The translations under genes and the position numbers were made by a program. The notes under the pieces are model-generated. The model saw nothing but the letters and a program-made list of their open reading frames with translations, made no database searches and was not told the DNA's origin. A stretch of DNA of 55,333 nucleotides, from positions 1 to 55,333 of the forward strand of contig JANYHM010000070.1 of NCBI GenBank assembly GCA_025359065.1, read 5' to 3'. Below are positions 27,225-40,762 of this stretch, piece by piece; within the stretch, counting starts at the first letter, position 1, and each line of letters starts with the position of its first letter. The stretch comes from Synechococcales cyanobacterium GL140_1_metabinner_5_sub (GTDB lineage: Bacteria > Cyanobacteriota > Cyanobacteriia > Cyanobacteriales > Chamaesiphonaceae).

Positions 27225-28377
27225 ACACCATGTCGTTGATGGCCGCTTGGGTAAAGGGTTTGGTCATATAGTCGGTGGCTCCACAAAACTTGGCTCTGGC
27301 TCGATCAACAAAGCCAGAGTTGCTAGTGACCATAATAATTGGGGTGTTTTTAAAGGCGCTATTGCGGCGTACCATTGCACACAGCTTATAACCATCAATA
27401 TTGGGCATATCAATATCCATCAAAATGGCATCGGGTTTAATAGTGATGATTTTGGTTAAGGCCGCACCAGAGTCTAAGACTGTAAAAATCTTAAAGTGAG
27501 CGCTGTCTAAAAAGTCATTCATCCGCTGCAAAATAGTCGGACTATCGTCTACGCATACAATTTTGTATTGGGTGGCAGTAATCATCTCAAACGATAAATC
27601 CCGATCGCTCTCCATATCAGCAGATCTAGGCAGTTTTGCATACTGCGACTTAGGAGGACGCAAACCCACAACTCCAGCGGCAATCAATGGATCTAAGCTC
27701 TGAGCTACCCGAATTGCAGGTCGATTAAGCTGAAGTGCCAAATTATTAAAATCTACTCCAACCAAGAATTTTTGCAAATAGTCATATTTGCCATTATCTT
27801 CACTATTTTTCTTCACGTAAGGTCGTTGATAAGGGCTATAAATCCTTGCCCCTAAAGCTTTCCAGTCACTAATCTCGTCCTGGCACTCTTTGCTTAAAGA
27901 TAAAAAATTGATAGACCACAGAATAGGAAATTGCCGATTATCATCTACAAAGCTATAGGTAAACTCTGAGAGAAGTAACAAACTACGAATGGTTTCTTTG
28001 GTGATCTCGCGAATAATGCTGGCAGCGTCGGCTGCGGGCAACTGATTTTTACGCACTAGCGAGTATAAAGCCTGATAGTCGTAGCTAGGATAAAAGTCGT
28101 CTAGCTTGGCTCCTGAAATACGCTGCCGCAACTTTTCAAACATCTGTCCTTCGGGATGTTGATTCCGTACTTTTAGCACCTGGCGCATGTAGAGTTCGAT
28201 GCGATCGATCGGCTCAACTGAAAAGTTGGCATGGAAAATCTTGCCATCACTGAGGTAAATGAACCAAGTAACTCCATTGGCGGTTACTTTCAGAAAACCG
28301 TTGGCTTTGCGATTGGCGGCATTTTCTAAGAGACTGAGTGCCGATATGGTAGTATCTGTGCTTTGAGCTGAAATCAT
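27205..28377 (-). CDS. PATAN-REC response regulator (PatA/PixG type), copy 1
   Basis: About 390 residues. N-terminus: a PATAN/DUF4388 domain ([46 protein letters not shown]) with its long helical insertion. C-terminus: a CheY-like receiver with all key residues: acidic pair in VCVDDSPT, phospho-acceptor in [10 protein letters not shown], Thr in IIMVTSNS, Lys in YMTKPFT. Family members regulate heterocyst pattern (PatA) or type IV pilus phototaxis (PixG, TaxP1) by protein interaction, not DNA binding. ATG 28377 is preferred over TTG 28398. The gene is 178 bp downstream of a paralogue; they look like a tandem duplication. Confidence 0.9.
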   Translation of the reverse strand: MISAQSTDTTISALSLLENAANRKANGFLKVTANGVTWFIYLSDGKIFHANFSVEPIDRIELYMRQVLKVRNQHPEGQMFEKLRQRISGAKLDDFYPSYDYQALYSLVRKNQLPAADAASIIREITKETIRSLLLLSEFTYSFVDDNRQFPILWSINFLSLSKECQDEISDWKALGARIYSPYQRPYVKKNSEDNGKYDYLQKFLVGVDFNNLALQLNRPAIRVAQSLDPLIAAGVVGLRPPKSQYAKLPRSADMESDRDLSFEMITATQYKIVCVDDSPTILQRMNDFLDSAHFKIFTVLDSGAALTKIITIKPDAILMDIDMPNIDGYKLCAMVRRNSAFKNTPIIMVTSNSGFVDRARAKFCGATDYMTKPFTQAAINDMVFKYVVR

Positions 28378-28555
28378 CGCTAGGCTGGGTGTCAACAACT
28401 TTTATGTAGTCCGCAAGTCTCCACCGGTCAGAAAAATCAAGAATTCTGGAGCTTCGATCTACATGTATTATTCCCAGCACAAATCTGAAAGTATCACAGG
28501 CAAAGGTCAGAATGTTGCATCAAAGCTTGACCTAATTTTTTGGTTTAACAGCAAT

Positions 28556-29728
28556 TTAATATCTTAGGTGCCTAAACACCATCTGATTCAAGGCATCTTG
28601 GGTAAACGGCTTAGTGAGATAGTCAGTAGCTCCAAAAAATTTGGCTTTGGCTCGATTAACTAAACTAGAATTACCAGCCACCATAATAATCGGAGTGCTT
28701 TTAAATGCCTGATTGCCACGCACTATCCGACACAAGCTATTGCCACCAATATTAGGCATCTCGATATCCATCAAAATCATATGAGGTTGAACGGTGATTA
28801 TTTTTTCCAAAGCAGCATAGGCATCTTGCACCGAAAAAGTTTGAAAATAATCTCGATCCAAGAAATTATCTATACACTGTAGAACAGTTGGACAATTATC
28901 AATAGAAACTATTTTGCATCGATCGGTAGATAAAACTATTTCCTCAGATAACTCTTGATTATATTTAGCAAGCAGCCGGGGAAGTTTAACATATTGAGAT
29001 GTCGGTGGCAGCAAATCAATTACTCCAGAGGCAATAAGCGGATCTAAGCGTTGAGCGATGCGAATTGCCGATTGCCCCAGAGCCAACCCAAGATGATTGA
29101 AGTCCTGTCCTACTAAAAACTTTTTCAGATAATTATATTTAACATGGTTAGCATTTTTCCCGCAGACTACTGGTCTTTGATAAAAGCTAGAAACATTTGA
29201 TTTTAGAGATTGCCAGTCACTTATCTCACGCCGACATTCTTTTAGAAGAACTGTAAAATCATTGGAAAATAGCAGTGGAAAATCTCGGCCATCCGAGATA
29301 AAATCGTAGGTGAATTCCGAAAGAAGCAAAAAATTACAGATAGTTTCCTTAATCATTCTTCTAGTAATTAAGGCAGTGTTTGCTACAGATATCTGCTGTG
29401 CAGATAATAAAGAGTATAAGGTTTGATAGTCATGACTGGGATAAAAGTCATCTAGTCGAACACCAATCGTTTGCTCACGAAGCATTTTTAGTAAGCTTTT
29501 CTCGATGCGTTGGTCTTCAGTTTTTAAAACTTGGCGCATGTGAAATTCTAGGCGGTCGATCGGTTCGATCGAGAAATTGGCGTGAAATACTTCACCTTCG
29601 TTGAAATATATAAACCAAAAGATATCATTTGCTGACACCTTTAAAAGCCCAGTGGCCTTACGATTGGCAAAGTCTTCTAACAGTTCAATCGCTGATAGAA
29701 TAGTATTTTTCCGATGAGATAGAATCAT
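28556..29728 (-). CDS. PATAN-REC response regulator, copy 2, with altered receiver pocket
   Basis: 390 residues, co-linear with the next gene downstream along its whole length (PATAN/DUF4388 then receiver). The phospho-acceptor aspartate (MILMDIEMPN) and lysine (YLTKPFT) are kept, but the acidic pair is Asp-Asn (SIDNCPT) and the conserved Thr after beta-4 is Ala (IIMVAGNS). These positions bind Mg and switch the fold upon phosphorylation, so this copy may signal weakly or act as a phosphorylation-independent or pseudo-receiver. Codon choice is more AT-rich than its neighbour. No histidine kinase or chemotaxis gene is adjacent to identify the pathway. Confidence 0.88.
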   Translation of the reverse strand: MILSHRKNTILSAIELLEDFANRKATGLLKVSANDIFWFIYFNEGEVFHANFSIEPIDRLEFHMRQVLKTEDQRIEKSLLKMLREQTIGVRLDDFYPSHDYQTLYSLLSAQQISVANTALITRRMIKETICNFLLLSEFTYDFISDGRDFPLLFSNDFTVLLKECRREISDWQSLKSNVSSFYQRPVVCGKNANHVKYNYLKKFLVGQDFNHLGLALGQSAIRIAQRLDPLIASGVIDLLPPTSQYVKLPRLLAKYNQELSEEIVLSTDRCKIVSIDNCPTVLQCIDNFLDRDYFQTFSVQDAYAALEKIITVQPHMILMDIEMPNIGGNSLCRIVRGNQAFKSTPIIMVAGNSSLVNRAKAKFFGATDYLTKPFTQDALNQMVFRHLRY

Positions 29729-30128
29729 AGCTAAATAGTCTGCAATTTTTCTCGTTCCGTAGAATTCAGAAGAATTACGGGTTAAACAAATTCAAAACAA
29801 TCAAGATAAACATAAATTTTGACCTACTCTCATCATACCCACAAGGATCACTGCAACATCTAAACTCAGTAAGTATACGGAGGGCTTAAACTTTTTGCTA
29901 GTAAAGGCTCCAGCCTTTGGCTTCATTGGTAATGCTTGCGTTAATCCTAGTGAATCATTGAATCAACTAGCCTAGAATTGACTGTAAGAATTTCAAGTAA
30001 GAATTTCAAGCAGTCCCAAATGCTAATAGTTCTTCTTTGAGTATCGAACCACCCCATAAGCCAAAAGCACAATTGAGGCAATCTGGTTAGAATGGGTAGG
30101 AATAAGTAGCAACCAACACAGCAGACTC
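29729..30128. other. 400-bp non-coding interval between divergent genes
   Basis: Lies between the PATAN-REC genes (minus) and the tocopherol methyltransferase gene (plus). Contents: a short perfect hairpin AAAGGCT-CC-AGCCTTT at 29903-29918, and a tandem 13-bp direct repeat GTAAGAATTTCAA at 29984-30009. No ORF or known RNA. The repeat lies about 120 bp upstream of the methyltransferase and could be a regulatory site. Confidence 0.5.
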
Positions 30129-30983
30129 ATGAGTAACGACCTGTATCAACAAATTCAGCAATTCTATGATGCTTCTAGTGGCCTCTGGGAAAACATCTGG
30201 GGTGAGCACATGCACCATGGCTACTATGGTGTAGATGGCAAAAAGCAGTTAGATAGACGACAAGCTCAGATTGACCTGATCGAAGAATTGTTGAAATGGT
30301 CGGCATACAACAGCCCTGAAAACCCAAAGATTATTGATATTGGCTGTGGGATTGGCGGCAGTAGTTTATATTTAGCAGAAAAATTGCAGGGTGAAGTTGT
30401 GGGTATTACTCTTTCGCCAGTTCAGGCTAACCGTGCCCAAGAGAGAGCAGCGGTAGCCGGTTTAAGCGACAAAGCAGCTTTCAAAGTAGCCAATGCCCTC
30501 GACATTCCTTACCCAGACAACACTTTTGATTTGGTCTGGACGCTGGAAAGCGGCGAACACATGCCAGACAAAGACAAGTTTCTGCAGGAGTGTTATCGAA
30601 TCTTAAAGCCCGGTGGCCAAATGATTTTGGCTACTTGGTGTCATCGTTCTACCGAAGGTCAAGCTGGAGCCTTGACTCCGGCGGAAACCAAACATCTAAA
30701 GAAAATTTACGATGTTTATTGCTTGCCCTATGTAATTTCGTTGCCGGACTACGAAGAGATTGTGACTAAATGTGGATTTGAGGGAATGCGATCGGCTGAC
30801 TGGTCGGTGGCAGTTGCCCCTTTTTGGAATGTGGTCATTGACTCTAGCATTACGCCACAGGCTATTTTAGGACTTTTTAAGGCTGGTTGGAAAACCATCC
30901 AGGCGGCACTTTCATTAAAGTTAATGAGTCAGGGGTACGAACGTGGCCTGATAAAATTTGGTTTGATCACTGCCACCAAATAG
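30129..30983 (+). CDS. Gamma-tocopherol C-methyltransferase
   Basis: Last step of alpha-tocopherol synthesis (VTE4 type): SAM-dependent methylation of gamma- to alpha-tocopherol. The 284-residue protein has the family opening QFYDASSGLWENIWGEHMHHGYYG, SAM-binding IIDIGCGIGGSSLYLA (about 68-83), WTLESGEHMPDK and the C-terminal GYERGLIKFGLIT. These are those of gamma-TMT rather than of the membrane MPBQ methyltransferase. The N-terminal hydrophobic extension I recall in the Synechocystis enzyme is absent. HPPD follows after 34 bp, a tocopherol operon. Confidence 0.88.
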   Translation: MSNDLYQQIQQFYDASSGLWENIWGEHMHHGYYGVDGKKQLDRRQAQIDLIEELLKWSAYNSPENPKIIDIGCGIGGSSLYLAEKLQGEVVGITLSPVQANRAQERAAVAGLSDKAAFKVANALDIPYPDNTFDLVWTLESGEHMPDKDKFLQECYRILKPGGQMILATWCHRSTEGQAGALTPAETKHLKKIYDVYCLPYVISLPDYEEIVTKCGFEGMRSADWSVAVAPFWNVVIDSSITPQAILGLFKAGWKTIQAALSLKLMSQGYERGLIKFGLITATK

Positions 30984-31017
30984 AATCTTCCAAAAACAAT
31001 AGTTTCAGCTAGGTACT

Positions 31018-34094
<3,077 letters not shown>

Positions 34095-34289
34095 CCGAGA
34101 ATTCTCCTTTGGCCGGTCAAACTGCTTCTAGCTTAGATCAAAGTTGTCCTGCTTTGAGGATTGCGCCAAACTCCACAAGAGCTGAAACAGCCCCAGCAAA
34201 TATTCCGTAATAACTCGATTATCTACGATGGTGCCTTTTTGCTGGAGAATGGAAAGCTAGTCGATACCGATTAACTAACTCCAAAAACC

Positions 34290-35303
34290 ATGTTATTTAG
34301 CGAAGTTGTCAGCAAATTGGGCAATCCCCAGCACCATCTCGGTGCCAACCCCGAAATCAGCGGCTTGACCCCGATCGATCAAACTCAACCAGGTACTCTC
34401 AGCTACATCGAAGGCGACAAGTTTGCGAGTTTGATTGCCACCACCACCGCAGCGGCGTTAGTCTTGCCCCAAAAAGATGACATTCTGGCTAGCGCCACAG
34501 CGCAAGGATTAGCCTGGGTAGCCTCCTCAGATCCACGCTTACTTTTTGCCCAATCGATCGGTCTTTTTTATCAACCATTCCAACCACAGCCCGGAATTCA
34601 CCCTTCAGCAGTCATTGATCCCCAGGTGAAGCTGGGTGCCGATGTGTATATTGGTGCCCATGTGGTGATTCAAGGAGAAGTATCGATCGGCGATCGCACG
34701 GTGATTCACCCCAATGTGACTATTTACCCCGATGTGCGGATTGGCGATGATACGGTGCTTCATGCCAACTGTGTCATTCATGAACGCAGCCGCATTGGTA
34801 ATCGCTGTGTGATCAATAGTGGCACCACAATCGGCGCGGAAGGCTTTGGCTTTGTACCCACGGCTACTGGCTGGTTTAAGATGCAGCAGTCGGGCTACAC
34901 CATTTTGGCAGACCAAGTAGAAATTGGCTGCAATAGCTGCGTCGATCGAGCAGCAGTAGGTGACACCAAAATTGGCCGCGATACTAAGATCGATAACTTG
35001 GTGCACATTGGCCATGGCTCTGAGATTGGATCAAACTGTGCGATCGCCGCCCAGGTTGGCCTAGTAGGCGGGGTGAAGATTGGCAACCAAGTATTACTCG
35101 GCGGTCAGGTGGGTATTGCCAACAAAATCACCGTGGGTGACGGGGCGATCGCCTCCCCCAAGAGTGGCCTGCACAGCGATGTACTCCCCGGCACCATCGT
35201 GTCAGGGTATCCCGCAGTTCCTCACAAGACTTGGCTTAAGGCTTCAGCGATCATTAATCGATTACCTGAAATATATCAGGCTTTCAAAAAGATATCTAAG
35301 TGA
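34290..35303 (+). CDS. lpxD: UDP-3-O-acylglucosamine N-acyltransferase
   Basis: Third step of lipid A synthesis. N-terminal UDP-binding domain (LPQKDDILASATAQG region, about 1-105), then a left-handed beta-helix of hexapeptide repeats (110-300), e.g. IHPSAVIDPQVKLGADVYIG and IDNLVHIGHGSEIGSN with the catalytic-region histidines; INSGTTIGAEGFGFVP is LpxD-specific. The C-terminal GYPAVPHKTWLKA helix is typical. 337 residues. It stands alone between the tocopherol genes and acs. Confidence 0.95.
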   Translation: MLFSEVVSKLGNPQHHLGANPEISGLTPIDQTQPGTLSYIEGDKFASLIATTTAAALVLPQKDDILASATAQGLAWVASSDPRLLFAQSIGLFYQPFQPQPGIHPSAVIDPQVKLGADVYIGAHVVIQGEVSIGDRTVIHPNVTIYPDVRIGDDTVLHANCVIHERSRIGNRCVINSGTTIGAEGFGFVPTATGWFKMQQSGYTILADQVEIGCNSCVDRAAVGDTKIGRDTKIDNLVHIGHGSEIGSNCAIAAQVGLVGGVKIGNQVLLGGQVGIANKITVGDGAIASPKSGLHSDVLPGTIVSGYPAVPHKTWLKASAIINRLPEIYQAFKKISK

Positions 35304-35497
35304 AGCTGAGAGCCTCTGGCTTAAAGCCGTGGGCAGGAGATAGAATCGAGGCGTTGATATGACTAAGTTCCGACGGGAAGCTGAAGATAGTGCCCAATTC
35401 TATAAAAAGATTAATTCATCACTATTCCAGGTTGCACCGCAGGTGATCGATGCACAATAATGTATCATCAATTTCATCTTACCGCCCCCGCAGTGTC

Positions 35498-37471
35498 ATG
35501 TCAGATACAACCATCGAATCAATACTTCACGAGCAGCGCCTGTTCCAGCCCGCGCCAGAATTCTCTCAGGGGGCAACAGTCAACAGCCTAGCTGCTTACG
35601 AAGAACTTTACGCCAAAGCCGCCGCCGATCCCGCCGCCTTCTGGGGCGAACTCGCTCAACAGGAACTTCACTGGTTCAAACCATGGAAGCAAGTCCTAGA
35701 TTGGAGCAACCCGCCCTTCGCCAAATGGTTTGACGGCGGCAAAATCAATATTTCTTACAACTGCCTCGATCGCCACCTCACCACCGACCGACGCAACAAA
35801 CCCGCCTTAGTCTGGGAAGGCGAACCGGGCGACTCCCGCACCCTCACTTATTTTGAGCTGCATCAAGAAGTCTGCCAAATGGCCAACACCCTGCTCAAGC
35901 TAGGCGTAGTCAAAGGCGATCGAGTGGCCATCTACATGCCGATGATTCCCGAAGCAGCCACGGCCATGCTAGCCTGCGCCCGCATCGGAGCCGTACATAC
36001 CGTGATTTTCGGCGGTTTTAGCGCCGAAGCCGTGCGCGATCGATTAAATGCTGGGGAAGTCAAACTAGTAATTACTGCTGATGGCGGCTGGCGCAAAGAT
36101 GCGATCGTCCCTCTCAAGCTGCAAGTAGATAATGCGATCGCCGACAGTGCTTGCCCGTCAGTAGCAAAAATCTTGGTAGTCCAACGCACCAAACAAGAAA
36201 CTGCGATGGTGGCTAATCGTGACCATTGGTGGCACGAAGAACAAGCTACAGCTTCTACCGACTGTCCGGCAGCCGAACTAGATGCCGAAGACCTGCTGTT
36301 TATTCTTTACACTTCGGGCAGCACCGGCAAACCAAAAGGAGTCGTACATACCACTGGCGGCTATAACCTTTATACCCACATGACCACCAAGTGGATTTTT
36401 GACATCAAAGATTCTGATGTGTATTGGTGTACTGCCGATGTGGGATGGATTACCGGACATAGCTACATTGTCTATGGGCCATTATCTAATGGTGCTACCA
36501 CCGTCATGTACGAAGGTGCGCCCCGCCCTAGTAATCCGGGCTGTTTCTGGGATGTAATAGAAAAATACAAAGTCACCATTTTCTACACGGCACCTACTGC
36601 CATTCGTACCTTCATCAAAATGGGCGAAGAAATCCCCAATACCCGCGATATGTCTTCCCTGCGACTGCTAGGTACTGTGGGTGAACCAATTAACCCCGAA
36701 GCTTGGATGTGGTATCACCGAGTCATTGGCAAAGAACGGTGCCCGATCGTGGATACCTGGTGGCAAACCGAAACCGGCGGCATTATGATTACGCCGCTGC
36801 CCGGAGCTATTGCTACTAAACCCGGTTCTGCGACCCGTCCTTTCCCTGGCATCATTGCTGATGTTGTAGATTTGGATGGTCAGCCTGTTCCGCGCAATAC
36901 CGGCGGCTATTTGGTAGTTCGGCATCCTTGGCCAGGAATGATGCGCACCGTATATGGCGAACCCGATCGGTTCTGCACTACTTACTGGGAGCACATTGCC
37001 CCGATCGATGGTAAATACCTGTATTTTGCTGGTGACGGTGCCCGCCAAGATGAAGATGGGTATTTCTGGGTAATGGGTCGCATTGATGATGTCATCAACG
37101 TTTCTGGCCACCGTTTAGGCACCATGGAAGTGGAGTCGGCCTTGGTTTCTCATCCAGCAGTGGCCGAAGCGGCAGTGGTGGGCAAACCAGATGATCTAAA
37201 GGGCGAAGAAATTGTGGCCTTTATTACTTTGGAACATACTTTTACCGCCAGTGATGCTTTGATCAAAGAGCTGAAACAGCACGTAGGTAAAGAAATCGGG
37301 GCGATCGCTCGTCCGGGTGATATCCGCTTTACCGATTCGTTGCCCAAGACTCGATCGGGCAAAATTATGCGGCGGTTGCTGCGCACTATCGCGGCAGGAG
37401 AAGAGATTACTGGAGATACTTCAACCTTGGAAGATCGTTCGGTGCTCGATCGGCTGCGTCAGGATACCTAA
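35498..37471 (+). CDS. acs: Acetyl-CoA synthetase
   Basis: AMP-forming activation of acetate. ANL-superfamily motifs: [20 protein letters not shown] (P-loop), [28 protein letters not shown], the hinge [21 protein letters not shown] and the C-terminal [14 protein letters not shown] with the lysine that is acetylated in regulated homologues. From ATG 35498 (MSDTTIES) it has 657 residues, typical; the frame also allows ATG 35450. A strong terminator lies downstream. Confidence 0.95.
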   Translation: MSDTTIESILHEQRLFQPAPEFSQGATVNSLAAYEELYAKAAADPAAFWGELAQQELHWFKPWKQVLDWSNPPFAKWFDGGKINISYNCLDRHLTTDRRNKPALVWEGEPGDSRTLTYFELHQEVCQMANTLLKLGVVKGDRVAIYMPMIPEAATAMLACARIGAVHTVIFGGFSAEAVRDRLNAGEVKLVITADGGWRKDAIVPLKLQVDNAIADSACPSVAKILVVQRTKQETAMVANRDHWWHEEQATASTDCPAAELDAEDLLFILYTSGSTGKPKGVVHTTGGYNLYTHMTTKWIFDIKDSDVYWCTADVGWITGHSYIVYGPLSNGATTVMYEGAPRPSNPGCFWDVIEKYKVTIFYTAPTAIRTFIKMGEEIPNTRDMSSLRLLGTVGEPINPEAWMWYHRVIGKERCPIVDTWWQTETGGIMITPLPGAIATKPGSATRPFPGIIADVVDLDGQPVPRNTGGYLVVRHPWPGMMRTVYGEPDRFCTTYWEHIAPIDGKYLYFAGDGARQDEDGYFWVMGRIDDVINVSGHRLGTMEVESALVSHPAVAEAAVVGKPDDLKGEEIVAFITLEHTFTASDALIKELKQHVGKEIGAIARPGDIRFTDSLPKTRSGKIMRRLLRTIAAGEEITGDTSTLEDRSVLDRLRQDT

Positions 37472-37606
37472 TTAGCTAACGATCACTGGCAACTTCTATC
37501 ACCAATGATAGAAACACTCTCAAACAAAGCATGACTTTAGTTAGATGCTGTTGTTTAACTATCGATTTACAATCGAGGTATATAAAAAGTAAAGACATTA
37601 GCGAAG

Positions 37607-37639
37607 GAGGCAGATTCAGAGACGAATCTCCTCTTTTTT
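37607..37639 (+). terminator. Rho-independent terminator downstream of acs
   Basis: GAGG-c-AGATTC pairs with GAATCTCCTC around a 6-base loop (one bulged C), followed by TTTTTT. It is 136 bp past the acs stop and before the next gene. Confidence 0.8.
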
Positions 37640-37710
37640 ATTAGGATTTTTTGTAGCTATTCATATCATAATGTAGCAAGTATATTCTGCATCAACAATT
37701 CATCAAAACC

Positions 37711-38901
37711 ATGATCGATTTGCTACTAATGCTCATGTTAGGATTTTTGGGTAGCTTTGGACATTGTGCCAGCATGTGTGGATCTTTAGCCGTTGCTTTA
37801 GCCACAAATTCTTCAGCAGTCACTTGGAAACAGGCTTGGTGGTTTCATGGAGCCATGAACCTCGGTCGGGTTTTGAGCTACGGACTCGGCGGTGCTGTCC
37901 TAGGTGGTGTAAGTGCTGCCGTAATTTCTGGTGGTCAATTGGTGGGCATTGGGAGCCAGCTTCGATCGATCATTGCTCTCATTGGTGGATTGTTACTGAT
38001 TGGTTCTGGATTAGGCCAAGTTTTTCCTGGAAAATGGCCGTTGCCCAAGCTTGCTAGCTGTCATCGATCGATCCAAAAAACCACTCAGCAGCCTTGGCTA
38101 TTAGGAATTCTCTGGGGACTGATGCCCTGTGGCTTTTTATATACTGCACAGTTAAAGGCGATCGAAAGCGGTTCGGTCAGCCAAGGTGCTTTGACCATGC
38201 TGGCTTTTGGATTAGGCACCACGCCGGTAATGCTGGGCATTGGGTTCGCTGCCGGATACTGGAGCATCGAGCGCCGCAGTCAACTGCGGCGGGCAGGGGG
38301 CTGGATTGCGATATTAGTGGGGGTTCTAACCTTAGGGCGCAGCGGCGAAACAATGAGCAATGCAGGCTATGGAGCAATTAGCTGTCTGGCCTTGGCTTTG
38401 GTGGCTAGACCAGTAAGTAAGCTGTGGCCAGGATTAATGAGCTATCGGCGATTATTAGGAGTGGGGGCAGCGGTGCTGTCGATCGCCCATACCCTCCATG
38501 TGGTGGTTCATGGCTGGGATTGGAACTGGGGAGCTTGGGCTTTTCTGGTTCCCAGTCAACAGGCTGGCATCTTAGCGGGCTGTGGATCACTGGTTTTCTT
38601 GTTACCAGCAGCACTGACCAGCTTCGATCGCGCCCAAACTTACTTAGGTCATAACTGGCGGCGTTTGCACCTGTTGGGGGTTCCGGCAATAGTGCTGGCT
38701 ACCTGTCATGGAATTTTGACCGGGGCTAGTTATTTGGGCACGGTACAAGTAACTTTTGATCATCAGGTGCGATCGATAATTTTCCTAGGAGTGACTTTTT
38801 TGGTATTACTAATTCGCTGGCGCTGGCTCTGGTCAATGTTAGCAGTCGAAAAATTTTATACTCCCAGTGACAAGCTCAGGATATCGACACTTGGTAAATG
38901 A
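37711..38901 (+). CDS. DsbD/TauE-like membrane protein fused to ferric-reductase-like heme domain
   Basis: A 396-residue polytopic membrane protein in two halves. Residues 1-210 match the DsbD_2 / 'sulfite exporter TauE/SafE' group: FLGSFGHCASMCGSLA near the start (Cys19 and Cys23 in a potential metal- or thiol-active site) and GILWGLMPCGFLYTAQLKA in the repeat-related half. Residues 230-380 resemble the ferric-reductase transmembrane domain, with spaced histidines in AHTLHVVVHGWDW and RRLHLLGVPAIVLATCHG that could ligate two hemes. Such proteins may move electrons or metals across the membrane; specific role unknown. It is separated from pfkB by 62 bp. Confidence 0.75.
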   Translation: MIDLLLMLMLGFLGSFGHCASMCGSLAVALATNSSAVTWKQAWWFHGAMNLGRVLSYGLGGAVLGGVSAAVISGGQLVGIGSQLRSIIALIGGLLLIGSGLGQVFPGKWPLPKLASCHRSIQKTTQQPWLLGILWGLMPCGFLYTAQLKAIESGSVSQGALTMLAFGLGTTPVMLGIGFAAGYWSIERRSQLRRAGGWIAILVGVLTLGRSGETMSNAGYGAISCLALALVARPVSKLWPGLMSYRRLLGVGAAVLSIAHTLHVVVHGWDWNWGAWAFLVPSQQAGILAGCGSLVFLLPAALTSFDRAQTYLGHNWRRLHLLGVPAIVLATCHGILTGASYLGTVQVTFDHQVRSIIFLGVTFLVLLIRWRWLWSMLAVEKFYTPSDKLRISTLGK

Positions 38902-38963
38902 TGACGCTGTAACAACTTTGGGTTAGTATCCTGATTGTTCGCCACTTTTGGATGAGAAATCTT

Positions 38964-39947
38964 ATGGCTCGCTACGACGTATATGGACTAGGTAATGCTT
39001 TACTAGATGTGGAATGCGAGGTGGAGACAGCGGTACTGGCTGAACTAGGCATTGATAAAGGTGTCATGACTTTGCTTGACGAAGAAAGTCAGAACAAAAT
39101 TTTGCAGCATTTGGGTGACAAATCTACTAAAAGAACCTCTGGCGGCTCGGGGGCAAATACCATTGTGGCCGTTAGTCAATTTGGTGGCAAAGCATTTTAT
39201 TCTTGCAAAGTTGCTCAAGATGAACCGGGTACACATTATCTGCAAGATCTACGAGACTGTGGGGTTGAAACTAACCAAAATTCGGTGGGTGTAGGGGTTA
39301 CTGGTAAGTGCTTAGTTTTTGTGACTCCTGATGCCGATCGAACCATGAATACCTTTTTGGGTATTTCTTCTAATTTGGCGGTGAGTGATTTGGTACCAGA
39401 AGCGATCGCCGACTCTACCTATACCTACATCGAAGGTTATTTGGTGACGGGGGAAACCACTTTAAATTCGGCGATTAAAGCGCGAGAACTCGCCGCCGCT
39501 GCGGGTCAAAAAACTGCCCTGACTCTTTCTGATCCCAACATGGCCAAGTTTTTTAAACAAGCTTTGTTAGATATTGTTGGGCAAGGAGTTGATTTGCTAT
39601 TTGCCAATGATGCTGAGGTCTTTGAGATGGCGGGCACTCAAGATTTAGGAGTGGCGATCGAGTATTTAAAAACTCTGGCAAAAACTTTTGCGATTACTTT
39701 AGGGGCTAAAGGTTCACTGATTTTTGATGGAGAAAATCTGTTGGAAATTGCTCCTTTTCCGGTAAAACAGATCGACACAGTAGGTGCTGGTGATATCTAT
39801 GCTGCTGGCGTATTATATGGCATTACCAATGGTCTAGATTGGGCAACAGCCGGACGATTGGGTTCGATGGCTTCGTCTAAACTGGTGACGATATTAGGGG
39901 CACGGATGGCGACGGCTGACGTGCAGGCTTTATTGTCTAAACTGTAA
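38964..39947 (+). CDS. PfkB-family sugar/adenosine kinase
   Basis: Ribokinase-fold kinase of about 327 residues. N-terminal GGSGANTIVAVSQFGGKA is the PfkB first signature and DTVGAGDIYAAGVLYG the second, containing the catalytic aspartate. The arrangement and 'VYGLGNALLDVECEV' opening resemble bacterial adenosine-kinase-like members. Substrate cannot be fixed from sequence. ATG 38964 (MARYDVYG) is preferred over ATG 38952. The gene is followed by a hairpin and the convergent DUF2301 gene. Confidence 0.9.
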   Translation: MARYDVYGLGNALLDVECEVETAVLAELGIDKGVMTLLDEESQNKILQHLGDKSTKRTSGGSGANTIVAVSQFGGKAFYSCKVAQDEPGTHYLQDLRDCGVETNQNSVGVGVTGKCLVFVTPDADRTMNTFLGISSNLAVSDLVPEAIADSTYTYIEGYLVTGETTLNSAIKARELAAAAGQKTALTLSDPNMAKFFKQALLDIVGQGVDLLFANDAEVFEMAGTQDLGVAIEYLKTLAKTFAITLGAKGSLIFDGENLLEIAPFPVKQIDTVGAGDIYAAGVLYGITNGLDWATAGRLGSMASSKLVTILGARMATADVQALLSKL

Positions 39948-39956
39948 TTTGGATGG

Positions 39957-39997
39957 TGGCTGTAATTTGATTCCTGCGCGGTGATAAATCACAGCCA
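39957..39997. terminator. Hairpin between PfkB and DUF2301 genes
   Basis: TGGCTGT-AATTTG pairs with TAAATC-ACAGCCA (one mismatch, one wobble) around an imperfect loop, with A/T runs beyond. Placement between convergent stops suggests a bidirectional terminator. Confidence 0.5.
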
Positions 39998-40030
39998 TCT
40001 AAAAAACAGTCCATCAAAAAATCTGATAAA

Positions 40031-40666
40031 TCATATTTTAGACAAATGCTCAAAAACCGATTTATCTCCAATATCTGGAGGAATAGCTTGAATAGCTTTG
40101 CGGAATGCAAAAACCAAGAACAAGCCAGCCCACGCTACTAGCATCGCTTGCTCGATCGGCACTGGCAAAAAAGAAAACATGTGGCCCAACAACAACGCTG
40201 GTAACAGCGGAGTCAACAGCTTAGTTTCTAGGCGACCAAAACAAAAACCTTCTTTAAAAAAGATGCCAGTGAGAGCGGCAAAAACAAAGCCCACACCCAA
40301 AATCGAGAAAGGCTGTTGATAAACAAAAACAGCCAAAGGTTCAGAACTATAAACCGTAAAAACTACAGCAGCGATCAATCCAATTAACCAAAACAACTGC
40401 AATACCCGATGCAGAACTTTGAAATAAATATGAATTGTCCAGAGGCTCAGCCCTAAACCTGCGCTGAATAACATAAATAATGGAGTGAGTAGTTTCAAGA
40501 CTAGCGGATCATTACCAATTCCTAGAATCAGACCCACACCGATCGCCAAGCTCAGCCCAGAAATCGCCAGCCCAGTGCGATATAAAATCACCTCTCTTCG
40601 ATCGGCATCGGTAATAGTAAATTCACCAAACTGGCCTTGGTAAACCGGACTCATCGTAGTATTCAT
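40031..40666 (-). CDS. DUF2301 integral membrane protein
   Basis: 211 residues with about six hydrophobic segments. The soluble N-terminus (VYQGQFGEFTITDADRREVI) and FKEGFCFGRLETKLLTPLLP loop match DUF2301, a family restricted to cyanobacteria and some plastid lineages. No catalytic motif; function unknown. Predicted to lie in the plasma or thylakoid membrane. It is a single gene convergent with the PfkB gene and divergent from the glutathione transferase gene. Confidence 0.82.
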   Translation of the reverse strand: MNTTMSPVYQGQFGEFTITDADRREVILYRTGLAISGLSLAIGVGLILGIGNDPLVLKLLTPLFMLFSAGLGLSLWTIHIYFKVLHRVLQLFWLIGLIAAVVFTVYSSEPLAVFVYQQPFSILGVGFVFAALTGIFFKEGFCFGRLETKLLTPLLPALLLGHMFSFLPVPIEQAMLVAWAGLFLVFAFRKAIQAIPPDIGDKSVFEHLSKI

Positions 40667-40762
40667 AGATTGTTGCCTCTACAGCTCGCAATGTCTATTA
40701 TATCGTCAACCTTTCCGATACCATCCCAATTCCGGTAAGCTAATTAAAAACCTGTGACTGCC

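Noticed and set aside
36668-37111. Minus-strand ORF of 147 residues inside acs
   Set aside because: Shadow frame of acs.
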